The position numbers and the translations under genes were made by a program. Source: Pseudomonas fluorescens (lineage in GTDB: Bacteria; Pseudomonadota; Gammaproteobacteria; Pseudomonadales; Pseudomonadaceae). Taken from it: a DNA stretch of 64,000 bases. The stretch spans positions 5,510,501 to 5,574,500 of the forward strand of contig NZ_CP012831.1 of the NCBI RefSeq assembly GCF_001307275.1, given 5' to 3'. Under the pieces are notes generated by a model. That model saw only the letters and a list, made by a program, of their open reading frames with translations. It ran no database searches and was not told where the DNA came from. Positions 16,888 through 24,654 of this stretch are shown here, one piece after another; position 1 is the first letter of the stretch; each line of letters begins with the position of its first letter.

Positions 16888-18336
16888 TCAGTGCGGGGAG
16901 TAGACCGTCAGCATCTGCCCAGGCTTGAGTGCCTTGCCCATCCGCGGATTCCAGCGCTTGAGGTGCTGCATTTCCACGTTGAAGCGCTTGGCGACGACGT
17001 ACAACGAATCGCCCTGCTTGACCTTGTATTGGGTCTGCTTCTTCTGGTCCTTGCTGTTGGCGGCTATCACGGTGCTGATGCGCTTGCCGGTGGCCTTGCT
17101 GGCCTTGGCGTCCTGCATCACCAGGGTCTGGCCGACCTTGAGCTTGTTGCCGCTGAGTTTGTTCCAGCGTTGCAGGTCCTTGGTCTGGACGTTGTTGGCC
17201 TTGGCGATCTGGGCCAGGTTGTCGCCGCGCTTGACGCGGTAGGTGCGCCTGGCACCTTCCACTTCGCTGTCGTCGGCTGATTCGAAAACCGGCTTGAGCG
17301 CGCGCTGGCTGATCAGCTCTTCCGGGCGCATGGTCGACAGGCTGGCGGTCAGCAGCTGGGCCTTGGACGTCGGCACCAGCAGGTGCTGGGGGCCGTCGAT
17401 GGTGGTGCGCTGCTTGAAGGCCGGATTGAGCTGGAACAGCTCGTCTTCGTCGATATTGGCCACTGCCGCGACCTTGGACAGGTCCATGCGCTGGTTGATC
17501 TCGACGACCTGGAAATAGGGTTCGTTGGCGATCGGGTTGAGGTTCACGCCATAGGCGTCGGGTGCGAGCACCACCTGGGACAGCGCCAGCAACTTCGGCA
17601 CATAGGCCTGGGTCTCGCTGGGCAGCGGCAGGTTCCAGTAGTCGGTGGGCAGGCCAAGCTTCTCGTTGCGCTCGATGGCGCGGCTGACCGTGCCTTCACC
17701 GGCGTTGTAGGCCGCCAGCGCCAGCAACCAGTCGCCGTTGAACATATCATGCAGGCGCGTCAGGTAGTCCATGGCGGCCGTGGTGGAGGCGGTGATGTCG
17801 CGTCGCCCGTCATAGAAGCGGGTCTGGCGCAGATTGAAGTAACGCCCCGTGGACGGGATGAATTGCCACAGCCCCACCGCGTTGGCCCGGGAATAGGCCA
17901 TGGGGTTGTAGGCGCTCTCGATCACTGGCAGCAGCGCCAGTTCCAGCGGCATGTTGCGTTCTTCAAGGCGTTCGACGATGTAATGGATGTACAGGCTGCC
18001 GCGCTCACCGGCGTTTTCCAGGAAGGAAGGGTTGCTGGCGAACCACAGGCGCTGTTGCTCGATGCGCGGGTTGACACCGGCCGTTTCCTGCAGCTGGAAG
18101 CCCTGGCGCATGCGTTCCCAGATGTCCTGGGGCACTTGGGGGCTGGGTTTCTCGGTGAGCCATACCGGCTTCTGTTTGGCGCGAGCGGCGATATTCGGGG
18201 TGTGCGCCGCGTCGGTCTGCGGCAGCTGGCTCGTGCTCTGGCAGCCCGCCAGGGTGGCGGACACAGCCACCGCAATGGCTTGAGCCAAGCGGGTCAATGT
18301 GTCTGACTGGACGGACCTGCGTATGGATGACGACAT
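16888..18336 (-). CDS. mltD: Membrane-bound lytic murein transglycosylase D
   Basis: A 482-aa lipoprotein that cleaves the glycan strands of peptidoglycan. The lipobox LAGC puts the lipidated Cys at residue 32, so it is anchored in the outer membrane. The SLT domain follows, with the catalytic Glu140 in LLPVIESAYNP and the GLWQFIPSTGRYF motif. Two LysM peptidoglycan-binding modules lie at about 366-408 and 437-482. Two LysM copies is normal for MltD. The ATG at 18336 is preferred over one at 18360. It sits beside gloB, rnhA and dnaQ as in other gammaproteobacteria. Confidence 0.95.
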   Translation of the reverse strand: MSSSIRRSVQSDTLTRLAQAIAVAVSATLAGCQSTSQLPQTDAAHTPNIAARAKQKPVWLTEKPSPQVPQDIWERMRQGFQLQETAGVNPRIEQQRLWFASNPSFLENAGERGSLYIHYIVERLEERNMPLELALLPVIESAYNPMAYSRANAVGLWQFIPSTGRYFNLRQTRFYDGRRDITASTTAAMDYLTRLHDMFNGDWLLALAAYNAGEGTVSRAIERNEKLGLPTDYWNLPLPSETQAYVPKLLALSQVVLAPDAYGVNLNPIANEPYFQVVEINQRMDLSKVAAVANIDEDELFQLNPAFKQRTTIDGPQHLLVPTSKAQLLTASLSTMRPEELISQRALKPVFESADDSEVEGARRTYRVKRGDNLAQIAKANNVQTKDLQRWNKLSGNKLKVGQTLVMQDAKASKATGKRISTVIAANSKDQKKQTQYKVKQGDSLYVVAKRFNVEMQHLKRWNPRMGKALKPGQMLTVYSPH

Positions 18337-18435
18337 TGGCTGGAAGTAAGTTCCGGGCAAAAATGTCGGCCGATTCTAGGAAGCGCACCCCAACAGGTCA
18401 ACCTTTCAGAATTTTTGTATCAATCGATAGCTGCC

Positions 18436-19203
18436 TTAGAACGTATCTTTCCAAGCCCTCAAGGCCGCAAAAACCTCACTCGGCGTCTGGTTTCGCTGGC
18501 CGCTCCGTTCGTCTGCTTTTTGTTTAACGGATGTTTCAGTCGTGCGCAGGAACGGGTTGGTGAGTTTTTCCAGGGCCAGGGTCGAGGGCAGCGTCATGAT
18601 GCCTTCGTTGCGTTGGCGGCTGACTTTTTCCAGGCGGGCGGCGATGTCCGGGTTGCCCGGCTCCACGGCGGCAGCGAACTTCAGGTTGCTGAGGGTGTAT
18701 TCATGGGTGCAGTAGACCAGGGTATCTTCAGGCAACGCGGCGAGGCGGCCCAGGGAGTGGTGCATCTGCGCGGGCGTGCCTTCGAAAAGCCGGCCGCAAC
18801 CGGCGGCGAATAGGGTATCGCCACAAAAGAGCAGGCCATGGTGGTAGTAGGCGATGTGCCCCAGTGTATGGCCAGGCACCGCGTAGACATCGAAGTCCCA
18901 GCCGAGCACGCTGACCTGGTCGTTGTCATGCAGGGCCTGGTCCCGTGCCGGGATGTTTTCGCTGGCCGGGCCGTAGACGGTGGCGTTCGTCGCATTCTTC
19001 AGCGCCTGGACGCCGCCGACATGATCATGGTGATGGTGGGTGATCAGGATGTCGCTCAGGACCCAGCCCGGATGGGCGTCGAGCCAGGCCTGTACTGGCG
19101 CGGCATCACCCGGGTCGACCACGGCGCAGCGCTGGGTGGAGTGATCCTGTAACAACCAGATGTAGTTATCGGTGAACGCGGGCAGGGCACTGATCTGTAT
19201 CAT
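18436..19203 (-). CDS. gloB: Hydroxyacylglutathione hydrolase (glyoxalase II)
   Basis: A 255-aa metallo-beta-lactamase-fold enzyme that hydrolyses S-D-lactoylglutathione to D-lactate and glutathione, the second step of methylglyoxal detoxification. The metal-binding motif THHHHDHVGG is at about 54-63, with further ligands in VPGHTLGHI, FCGDTLFAAGCGRLFEG and THEYT. The ATG at 19203 matches the conserved MIQISALPAFTDNYIWLL start. It is divergent from the methyltransferase gene across a 65-base gap that must hold both promoters. Confidence 0.95.
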   Translation of the reverse strand: MIQISALPAFTDNYIWLLQDHSTQRCAVVDPGDAAPVQAWLDAHPGWVLSDILITHHHHDHVGGVQALKNATNATVYGPASENIPARDQALHDNDQVSVLGWDFDVYAVPGHTLGHIAYYHHGLLFCGDTLFAAGCGRLFEGTPAQMHHSLGRLAALPEDTLVYCTHEYTLSNLKFAAAVEPGNPDIAARLEKVSRQRNEGIMTLPSTLALEKLTNPFLRTTETSVKQKADERSGQRNQTPSEVFAALRAWKDTF

Positions 19204-19268
19204 CGCGGAATTCGCCAAGCGGAAAACAAAGGCGCATCTTAGAACTTCCTGACGCGTTGGAGAATGCA

Positions 19269-20027
19269 ATGACCGATGAAGCGTTCGCTCAGGCTGATCC
19301 TGACTGGCTGGCGTTGATCAGCGCGGCCCGTGAATGGCTGTCCGGCCCTGTCGGGCAATTTTTGCTGGAAGAGGAACGGCGCATGCTCGAAGACGAGTTG
19401 GGCCGGTTCTTTGGCGGCTATCTGGTGCACTACGGGCCTTCGGCGCAAACGCCGCCGTCGGCACCGCAGGTCCAGCGCAACGTACGCCTGGGGGCGCCGT
19501 TGCCTGGGGTGGAAATCGTCTGCGAGGAGCAGGCCTGGCCGCTGAGCGAACATGCCGCCGACGTGGTGGTCATGCAGCACGGCCTGGATTTCTGCCTGTC
19601 GCCCCACGGTTTGCTGCGTGAAGCCGCCAGCAGCGTGCGCCCCGGCGGGCATCTGTTGATCATCGGTATCAACCCCTGGAGCACCTGGGGGTTGCGTCAT
19701 GTGTTTGCCCACGACGCCTTGCGCCAGGCCCGCTGCATCTCGGCGTCGAGGGTCGGCGACTGGCTCAACCTGCTGGGCTTCGCGCTGGAGAAACGCCGCT
19801 TCGGGTGCTATCGTCCGCCGCTTGCGTCACCCAAGTGGCAGGCTCGCCTGGCCGGCTGGGAGCGCAAGGCCGGCGACTGGCAGCTGTCCGGCGGTGGTTT
19901 CTACCTGCTGGTGGCGCGCAAGATCGCGGTCGGGCTGCGCCCGGTGCGTCAGGCGCGACGCGAGCCGATGGGCAAGCTGATTCCCTTGCCGATGGCCAAG
20001 GTCAATCGTCGTCACATCGAGCCATAA
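19269..20027 (+). CDS. Class I SAM-dependent methyltransferase (YafS-like)
   Basis: A 252-aa protein with a methyltransferase core: LPLSEHAADVVVMQHGLDF-type motifs around residue 85-105 and SVRPGGHLLIIGINPWS at about 124-140. The glycine-rich SAM loop is weak. Its place between gloB and rnhA matches E. coli yafS, whose substrate is unknown. The ATG at 19269 is inside the gloB promoter region. The tail (about 220-252) is basic and probably flexible. Family likely; substrate unknown. Confidence 0.82.
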   Translation: MTDEAFAQADPDWLALISAAREWLSGPVGQFLLEEERRMLEDELGRFFGGYLVHYGPSAQTPPSAPQVQRNVRLGAPLPGVEIVCEEQAWPLSEHAADVVVMQHGLDFCLSPHGLLREAASSVRPGGHLLIIGINPWSTWGLRHVFAHDALRQARCISASRVGDWLNLLGFALEKRRFGCYRPPLASPKWQARLAGWERKAGDWQLSGGGFYLLVARKIAVGLRPVRQARREPMGKLIPLPMAKVNRRHIEP

Positions 20028-20115
20028 CCCCTTTTAGCAGGCCTGGCCGGCCTTTCGACTACAGGCATCAACCGCCTGATCGGCTGGCCTTTGCATTTTT
20101 TCTGGATAGATTGGC

Positions 20116-20568
20116 ATGAGCGATAGCGTAGAACTCTTCACTGATGGCGCCTGCAAGGGCAACCCCGGCCCGGGCGGCTGGGGCGCGTTGCTGGTGTGCA
20201 AGGGCGTGGAGAAGGAACTCTGGGGCGGCGAAGCCAATACCACCAACAATCGCATGGAGCTGATGGGCGCCATCCGTGGCCTGGAAGAGCTCAAGCGGCC
20301 TTGCGATGTATTGCTGGTGACCGACTCGCAATACGTGATGAAAGGCATCAACGAGTGGATGGCCAACTGGAAGAAGCGCGGCTGGAAGACGGCGGCGAAG
20401 GAACCGGTGAAAAACGCCGACCTCTGGAAGCTGCTGGATGAGCAGGTCAACCGCCACAACGTCACCTGGAAATGGGTGCGTGGCCACATCGGCCACCACG
20501 GCAACGAACGGGCCGACCAGTTGGCCAATCGTGGGGTGGATGAGGTGCGGGGCTACAAGCAGGCCTGA
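20116..20568 (+). CDS. rnhA: Ribonuclease HI
   Basis: A 150-aa enzyme that degrades the RNA strand of RNA-DNA hybrids. The catalytic set is complete and in canonical positions: D10 (TDGACKGNPG), E48 (RMELMGAI), D70 (TDSQYV), H124 and D134 (NERADQLAN). It lies upstream of dnaQ in the same direction, unlike E. coli where the two are divergent, with a family B REPIN between them. Confidence 0.97.
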   Translation: MSDSVELFTDGACKGNPGPGGWGALLVCKGVEKELWGGEANTTNNRMELMGAIRGLEELKRPCDVLLVTDSQYVMKGINEWMANWKKRGWKTAAKEPVKNADLWKLLDEQVNRHNVTWKWVRGHIGHHGNERADQLANRGVDEVRGYKQA

Positions 20569-20603
20569 TAGGGGGGTTGTCAGGATCTGGACAGGATGAC
20601 ACC

Positions 20604-20694
20604 TGTGGCGAGGGAGCTTGCTCCCGCTGGACTGCGAAGCAGGCCCCTGGGGCGGTCGCTGCGCAACCGAGCGGGAGCAAGCTCCCTCGCCACA
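20604..20694. repeat. REPIN, family B
   Basis: Left copy from 20604 (TGTGGCGAGGGAGCTTGCTC...) and inverted copy ending at 20694. It sits between rnhA and dnaQ. Confidence 0.9.
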
Positions 20695-20803
20695 AGAGCG
20701 CCAAGCCATAAAAAGCCTGGCTGACAGGACATTGCGGATGCACTGGCGTGAGCGTGTTAAGATCCGCGCTTTTGCAAGACTGCCCGTTGAGAGCTGAACA
20801 CTG

Positions 20804-21565
20804 ATGGCCAACAGATCTGTAGTACTGGATACCGAAACCACCGGCATGCCGGTGACCGATGGTCACCGGATTATTGAAATCGGTTGTGTCGAGCTGATCG
20901 GCCGGCGCCTGACCGGTCGCCACTTCCACGTTTACCTGCAACCGGACCGTGAAAGTGACGAGGGCGCTATCGGCGTCCACGGCATCACCAACGAGTTCCT
21001 GGTGGGCAAGCCGCGTTTTGCCGAAGTGGCCGATGAGTTCTTCGAATTCATCCAGGGCGCGCAGTTGATCATCCACAACGCGGCGTTCGACGTCGGGTTC
21101 ATCAACAACGAATTCGCCCTGATGGGGCAGCACGATCGGGCCGACATCACCCAGCATTGCACCATCCTCGATACCCTGATGATGGCCCGGGAACGGCATC
21201 CGGGGCAGCGCAACAGCCTCGACGCCTTGTGCAAGCGCTACGGTGTCGACAACTCCGGTCGTGAACTGCACGGCGCCTTGCTCGACTCCGAGATCCTGGC
21301 CGACGTCTACCTGACCATGACCGGCGGCCAGACCAGCCTGTCCCTGGCCGGCAACGCCTCGGACGGTAACGGCACCGGCGAAGGCTCCGGCAACCAGGCC
21401 ACGGAAATTCGCCGTTTGCCCGCCGACCGCCAGCCATCGCGGATCATCCGCGCCAGCGAAAGCGACCTGGCCGAGCATGCCGCGCGTCTGGAAGCCATCG
21501 CCAAGTCCGCGGGTGCTCCGGCATTGTGGACGCAGTTGGCCGAGGCACAGGCCGCCACGCACTGA
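20804..21565 (+). CDS. dnaQ: DNA polymerase III epsilon subunit (proofreading exonuclease)
   Basis: A 253-aa 3'-5' exonuclease of the DEDDh type. ExoI has D9 and E11 (LDTETTG), ExoII has HNAAFDVGF with D96, and ExoIII has H156 and D161 (HGALLDSEILAD). The C-terminal 60 residues form a Gly/Asn linker and the tail that binds the polymerase alpha subunit. It edits replication errors in the Pol III core. Confidence 0.97.
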   Translation: MANRSVVLDTETTGMPVTDGHRIIEIGCVELIGRRLTGRHFHVYLQPDRESDEGAIGVHGITNEFLVGKPRFAEVADEFFEFIQGAQLIIHNAAFDVGFINNEFALMGQHDRADITQHCTILDTLMMARERHPGQRNSLDALCKRYGVDNSGRELHGALLDSEILADVYLTMTGGQTSLSLAGNASDGNGTGEGSGNQATEIRRLPADRQPSRIIRASESDLAEHAARLEAIAKSAGAPALWTQLAEAQAATH

Positions 21566-21577
21566 TGAACCCTCTCC

Positions 21578-21668
21578 TGTGGGAGCGAGCTTGCTCGCGA
21601 TGACGGCGGCACATCCAGCATTGATGCTGGTTGAACGACCGCCATCGCGAACAGGCTCGCTCCCGCAG
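21578..21668. repeat. REPIN, family A
   Basis: Inverted pair, 21578-21602 and about 21643-21668. The right arm is slightly decayed (GCGAACAGGCTCGCTCCCGC). The spacer resembles that at 8291-8330 (ATGACGGCGG, ACATCCA). Confidence 0.85.
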
Positions 21669-21833
21669 GGTCATCCATTGTTCATTTCTCGCCACAATCG
21701 CCACGACCTTCTACCCTGAGGTAACGGGCAGGCTACGGTACGGATCCCGCTTGATGTGTGATGATTTGAAAGACAAGGGCAATGGATGGCACCACGCCGT
21801 TGGGTGCTTCAAGGAATGAGGACCTTCCCCAGT

Positions 21834-22448
21834 ATGCAACCGGTCATGAATCCCAAGCACCCCGGGCTGTCGGTGCGCATCGTCGATGATGGCTTTGCCG
21901 CCTACATCTGGGGCAGCGATTTCAGCTTTGAAGTCAGCGACTACGCGACGGCGCAAATCGGCCGTCCCGTCAGCCAGTGGCCGGTGACGCCCATCGTTCC
22001 CTATCGCAAGTGCTATGGCATCGATCCCGAAGAGTTCAGCAGCTTCCGCGATGCCCCGGACAGCGAGATCTTCATGGCCTACCTTGATGACCAGCCCGTC
22101 GGGCACCTGGTGGTCAGTACCAACTGGAACGGCTATGCCCACATCGACGAGCTGGCGGTACACGCCCCGGCCCGTCGCCACGGAGTGGCCAAGGCGTTGC
22201 TCGATGTCGCCCAGTTCTGGAGCCGCAAGAAAAAACTGCCGGGCATCATGCTCGAGACCCAGAACAACAATCTGGGCGCCTGCCGGCTCTATGAGCGTTG
22301 CGGTTATGTGCTGGGTGGTATCGATCACCTGCGCTATCGCGGCATTGACCGGCATACCGCCGAAGTCGCGCTGTTCTGGTACCGGCTGTTCGACGACCCA
22401 TTGGGCATGTCGATCAGTGGCTCAGCAACGCCTCGGCTTGTTCCGTAA
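21834..22448 (+). CDS. GNAT acetyltransferase, streptothricin-acetyltransferase-like
   Basis: A protein of about 204 aa. Its C-terminal half (about 75-185) matches the Sat/SatA branch of the GNAT fold: HIDELAVHAPARRHGVAKAL is the acetyl-CoA loop, followed by PGIMLETQNNN and CRLYERCGYVLGG. Enzymes of this branch acetylate the beta-lysine of streptothricin; a chromosomal copy may have another substrate. The start is uncertain: 21834 has GAGGA 11 bases upstream, while 21786, 21816 and 21846 are also in frame. Its last 35 bases overlap the 3' end of the convergent LysR gene. Confidence 0.78.
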   Translation: MQPVMNPKHPGLSVRIVDDGFAAYIWGSDFSFEVSDYATAQIGRPVSQWPVTPIVPYRKCYGIDPEEFSSFRDAPDSEIFMAYLDDQPVGHLVVSTNWNGYAHIDELAVHAPARRHGVAKALLDVAQFWSRKKKLPGIMLETQNNNLGACRLYERCGYVLGGIDHLRYRGIDRHTAEVALFWYRLFDDPLGMSISGSATPRLVP

Positions 22449-23307
22449 TTCGTTCCAGCAGCGATTGAAGGGCGGGTGAAGAGGGTGCGCCGTTGAGACT
22501 CAAGGCATAGAGGCCGATCGCGATGGCGGGCGATACCGGGCAGACGTCGAGGCCGCCGTCCTTGGCGCCCGAGGCGGTGAACGGGTCGACGATGGCCAGG
22601 CCTTCGCCGGCCTCGACCATGGCGCGCATCATCTGATGGGTCTGGACGCGGAGCTGGATCATGGGCGCCGGTCGCAACGCCGCCAGTTTATGCTCGAATG
22701 CAGGGCTCAGCGGGTCATGGCCATCCAGGCCCACCAACGGCTGGCCCGCCAGGTCCTGAAGCGAAATATATTTTTGACGGGGTTGCAGCCAGCCGTGGGG
22801 CGCGAGCAATTGCAGTTTGCCCTGGGCGATCATCTGGCAATGGATGTCGGGATGTTCAGGGTCGTGCAGGCTCAGGCCCAGGTCGCTTTCGCGCAACAGC
22901 AGGCTGTGGACGATGTCGCGGGTCGGTCGGCTGAGCAGGGTGCACGGCGCATCCGGATGGCGACGACGCAAGGCGGCGATGCTCTGGGGCAGCAACCGCT
23001 GGGCCAGCGGCGGTGTGCAGATAATGCGCAAGGGGGCTGCCTGATGGTGTTTCAGGCTGCTGGCCAGGCGCTGCACCGGTTCGAGGGTGTCGTACACCCG
23101 TGTGATACCGTCGCGCAATTCAAGGGTTTCCCGGGTCGCCTGCAAACGGCCGCGCACGCTGGCGAACAGCATGAAACCCAATTGGGCCTCGGCGTCGCGC
23201 AATATCGCCTCGACCTCCGCCACCGGCAGTTGCAGCCATTCGGCCGCCGTGCCGAGGTGGCCGGTCTGCAGCAGCGCCTGGATCACTTCGATGTGGCGTA
23301 AACGCAT
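22414..23307 (-). CDS. LysR family transcriptional regulator
   Basis: A 297-aa LTTR. The N-terminal winged helix-turn-helix (about 1-60) opens with MRLRHIEVIQALLQTGHLGTA and is somewhat divergent from the usual pattern. A linker and the two-lobed effector domain (about 90-297) follow. A T-N11-A palindrome lies 75-91 bases upstream and may be its own operator. Target genes are not obvious: the neighbours are a convergent GNAT gene and an upstream small protein gene. Ligand unknown. Confidence 0.85.
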   Translation of the reverse strand: MRLRHIEVIQALLQTGHLGTAAEWLQLPVAEVEAILRDAEAQLGFMLFASVRGRLQATRETLELRDGITRVYDTLEPVQRLASSLKHHQAAPLRIICTPPLAQRLLPQSIAALRRRHPDAPCTLLSRPTRDIVHSLLLRESDLGLSLHDPEHPDIHCQMIAQGKLQLLAPHGWLQPRQKYISLQDLAGQPLVGLDGHDPLSPAFEHKLAALRPAPMIQLRVQTHQMMRAMVEAGEGLAIVDPFTASGAKDGGLDVCPVSPAIAIGLYALSLNGAPSSPALQSLLERITEQAEALLSH

Positions 23308-23381
23308 GCAAGAAGTCCATGTTCGGCGGATGAGCCATTGAGTGGCTGAATCCTAACCCAAGTCCGGGTATGACTTCTGCT

Positions 23382-23398
23382 CATAACCAACGGTTATG
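23382..23398. promoter_or_regulatory. LTTR-type palindrome upstream of lysR gene
   Basis: CATAACC-AAC-GGTTATG: perfect 7-base arms containing ATAAC-N5-GTTAT, the LysR T-N11-A form. It overlaps the stop codon of the small gene at 23394-23657 and lies 75 bases before the LysR start. Confidence 0.5.
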
Positions 23399-23657
23399 AA
23401 GCTATTTGCGTTTCAGCGGGCGTTTGAGTGGGCAGTGGCGTTTCCGGTTCGCGCGTCAATTCGATTTGAGATTGCACGAGAATAAATTTGCCGTCGTCGA
23501 GTTTGTTGACTCGATCACCGATAGCCAATTTATAGGTAGTGACAGGCTCCTTGCCGTTTCCGTCGGGCGACGGGGTCGATTCCTGAAACTCATGCACTGA
23601 ATAGACGCGACCTTCGGCGTCCCGCGCATGAAATTGTCCGACAAGTACTGCTGCCAT
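23394..23657 (-). CDS. Conserved small hypothetical protein
   Basis: An 87-aa acidic/polar protein without signal peptide or membrane segment. It reads MAAVLVGQFHARDAEGRVYS, then a beta-rich region ending in KLDDGKFILVQSQIELTR and a Pro/Thr-rich tail. Codon use fits the neighbours, and similar small proteins occur in Pseudomonas, but I recognise no function. It is upstream of the LysR gene in the same direction, with 86 bases between. Confidence 0.6.
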   Translation of the reverse strand: MAAVLVGQFHARDAEGRVYSVHEFQESTPSPDGNGKEPVTTYKLAIGDRVNKLDDGKFILVQSQIELTREPETPLPTQTPAETQIAS

Positions 23658-23842
23658 TGCTTAGAACCTCTGGAAATAAATCACTCGATTTGCGGTTCTG
23701 TAGACCCTGGTCAAGCGCGGTAAGTTTTCCTACATGAAAAAAATAGTCCAGCCGGCCGGTTTTTGTCGCTCCACTGGTCCAATTGTCACCCCGATCATCT
23801 ATAACTACAGGCTCCTTTGAGCCGACAGTCGAGAAGCCTCTC

Positions 23843-24400
23843 ATGAGTAATGTCTACACAGTGGCCGTTTTGGTGGGCAGCCTGCGCAAGGCATCGATCA
23901 ACCGCAAGGTCGCGCTGGCACTGGCTGACCTGGCGCCAGCCAACCTCAAGCTGAATATCATCGAGATTGGCGAGTTGCCGCTCTACAACGAAGACATCGA
24001 TGTTTCCCCTCCGGCAGCCTACAGCACTTTCCGCCAGCAGGTAGGCGCGGCCGATGCCTTGTTGTTCGTCACGCCGGAGTACAACCGTTCGGTGCCGGCA
24101 CCGTTGAAAAATGCCATCGATGTGGGGTCGCGTCCCTACGGCCAGAGTTGCCTGAGCGGCAAACCGGGCGCGGTGATCAGCGCTTCGCCGGGTGCCATTG
24201 GCGGTTTCGGCGCCAATCATCATTTGCGCCAGTCCCTGGTGTTCCTTGACGTGCCCTGCATGCAGCAGCCGGAAGGCTACCTGAGTAACGCTGGGACGGC
24301 GTTCGACGAGGCGGGCAAGCTGTCGGAGTCGTTGAAGCCGTTCTTGCAGAAATTCATTGATGCCTACGGCAAGTGGGTCGAGCAACATAAGAAGGCCTGA
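23843..24400 (+). CDS. NADPH-dependent FMN/quinone reductase (ChrR-like)
   Basis: A 185-aa flavodoxin-fold reductase. FMN-binding motifs VLVGSLRKASINRKVA (N-terminus), TPEYNRSVPAPLKNAIDVGSRPYG and SPGAIGGFGANHHLRQSLVF are those of the ChrR family, whose P. putida member reduces chromate and quinones by two-electron transfer and lowers oxidative stress. The start at 23843 (MSNVYTVAVLVGS) fits the family; an earlier ATG at 23783 does not. It is related in fold to ArsH but is a ChrR-type protein. Confidence 0.88.
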   Translation: MSNVYTVAVLVGSLRKASINRKVALALADLAPANLKLNIIEIGELPLYNEDIDVSPPAAYSTFRQQVGAADALLFVTPEYNRSVPAPLKNAIDVGSRPYGQSCLSGKPGAVISASPGAIGGFGANHHLRQSLVFLDVPCMQQPEGYLSNAGTAFDEAGKLSESLKPFLQKFIDAYGKWVEQHKKA

Positions 24401-24421
24401 TAACCGAGATTTAAGAAACCC

Positions 24422-24512
24422 TGTGGCGAGGGAGCTTGCTCCCGCTGGACTGCGCAGCAGGCCCCTTTTGGCGGTCGCTGCGCAACCGAGCGGGAGCAAG
24501 CTCCCTCGCCAC
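24422..24512. repeat. REPIN, family B
   Basis: Left copy from 24422 and inverted copy ending at 24512, just after the flavoreductase gene. Its spacer (GCAGGCCCC...GCGGTCGCTGCGCAACCG) is almost that of the pair at 20604-20694. Confidence 0.9.
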
Positions 24513-24541
24513 GGGTTTCATGTATCGCTTTAAATCCCACC

Positions 24542-24563
24542 CTACTGTCAACTCTGACAGTAG
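24542..24563. promoter_or_regulatory. Perfect inverted repeat upstream of the Ig-like repeat protein
   Basis: Arms CTACTGTCA (24542-24550) and TGACAGTAG (24555-24563) around ACTC, 91 bases before the ATG at 24655. It contains CTGT-N8-ACAG, the LexA frame, but the centre is not AT-alternating. It is either an operator of unknown type or a weak LexA-like site. Confidence 0.5.
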
Positions 24564-24654
24564 ACGCTCCCATTCCAGTGCGTCCTAATCACCTCACGTT
24601 CACTGCGCCTCTACTGTTTTATTGGGCAGCCCTTCAAGCGTCGAGGTGTTCTCC

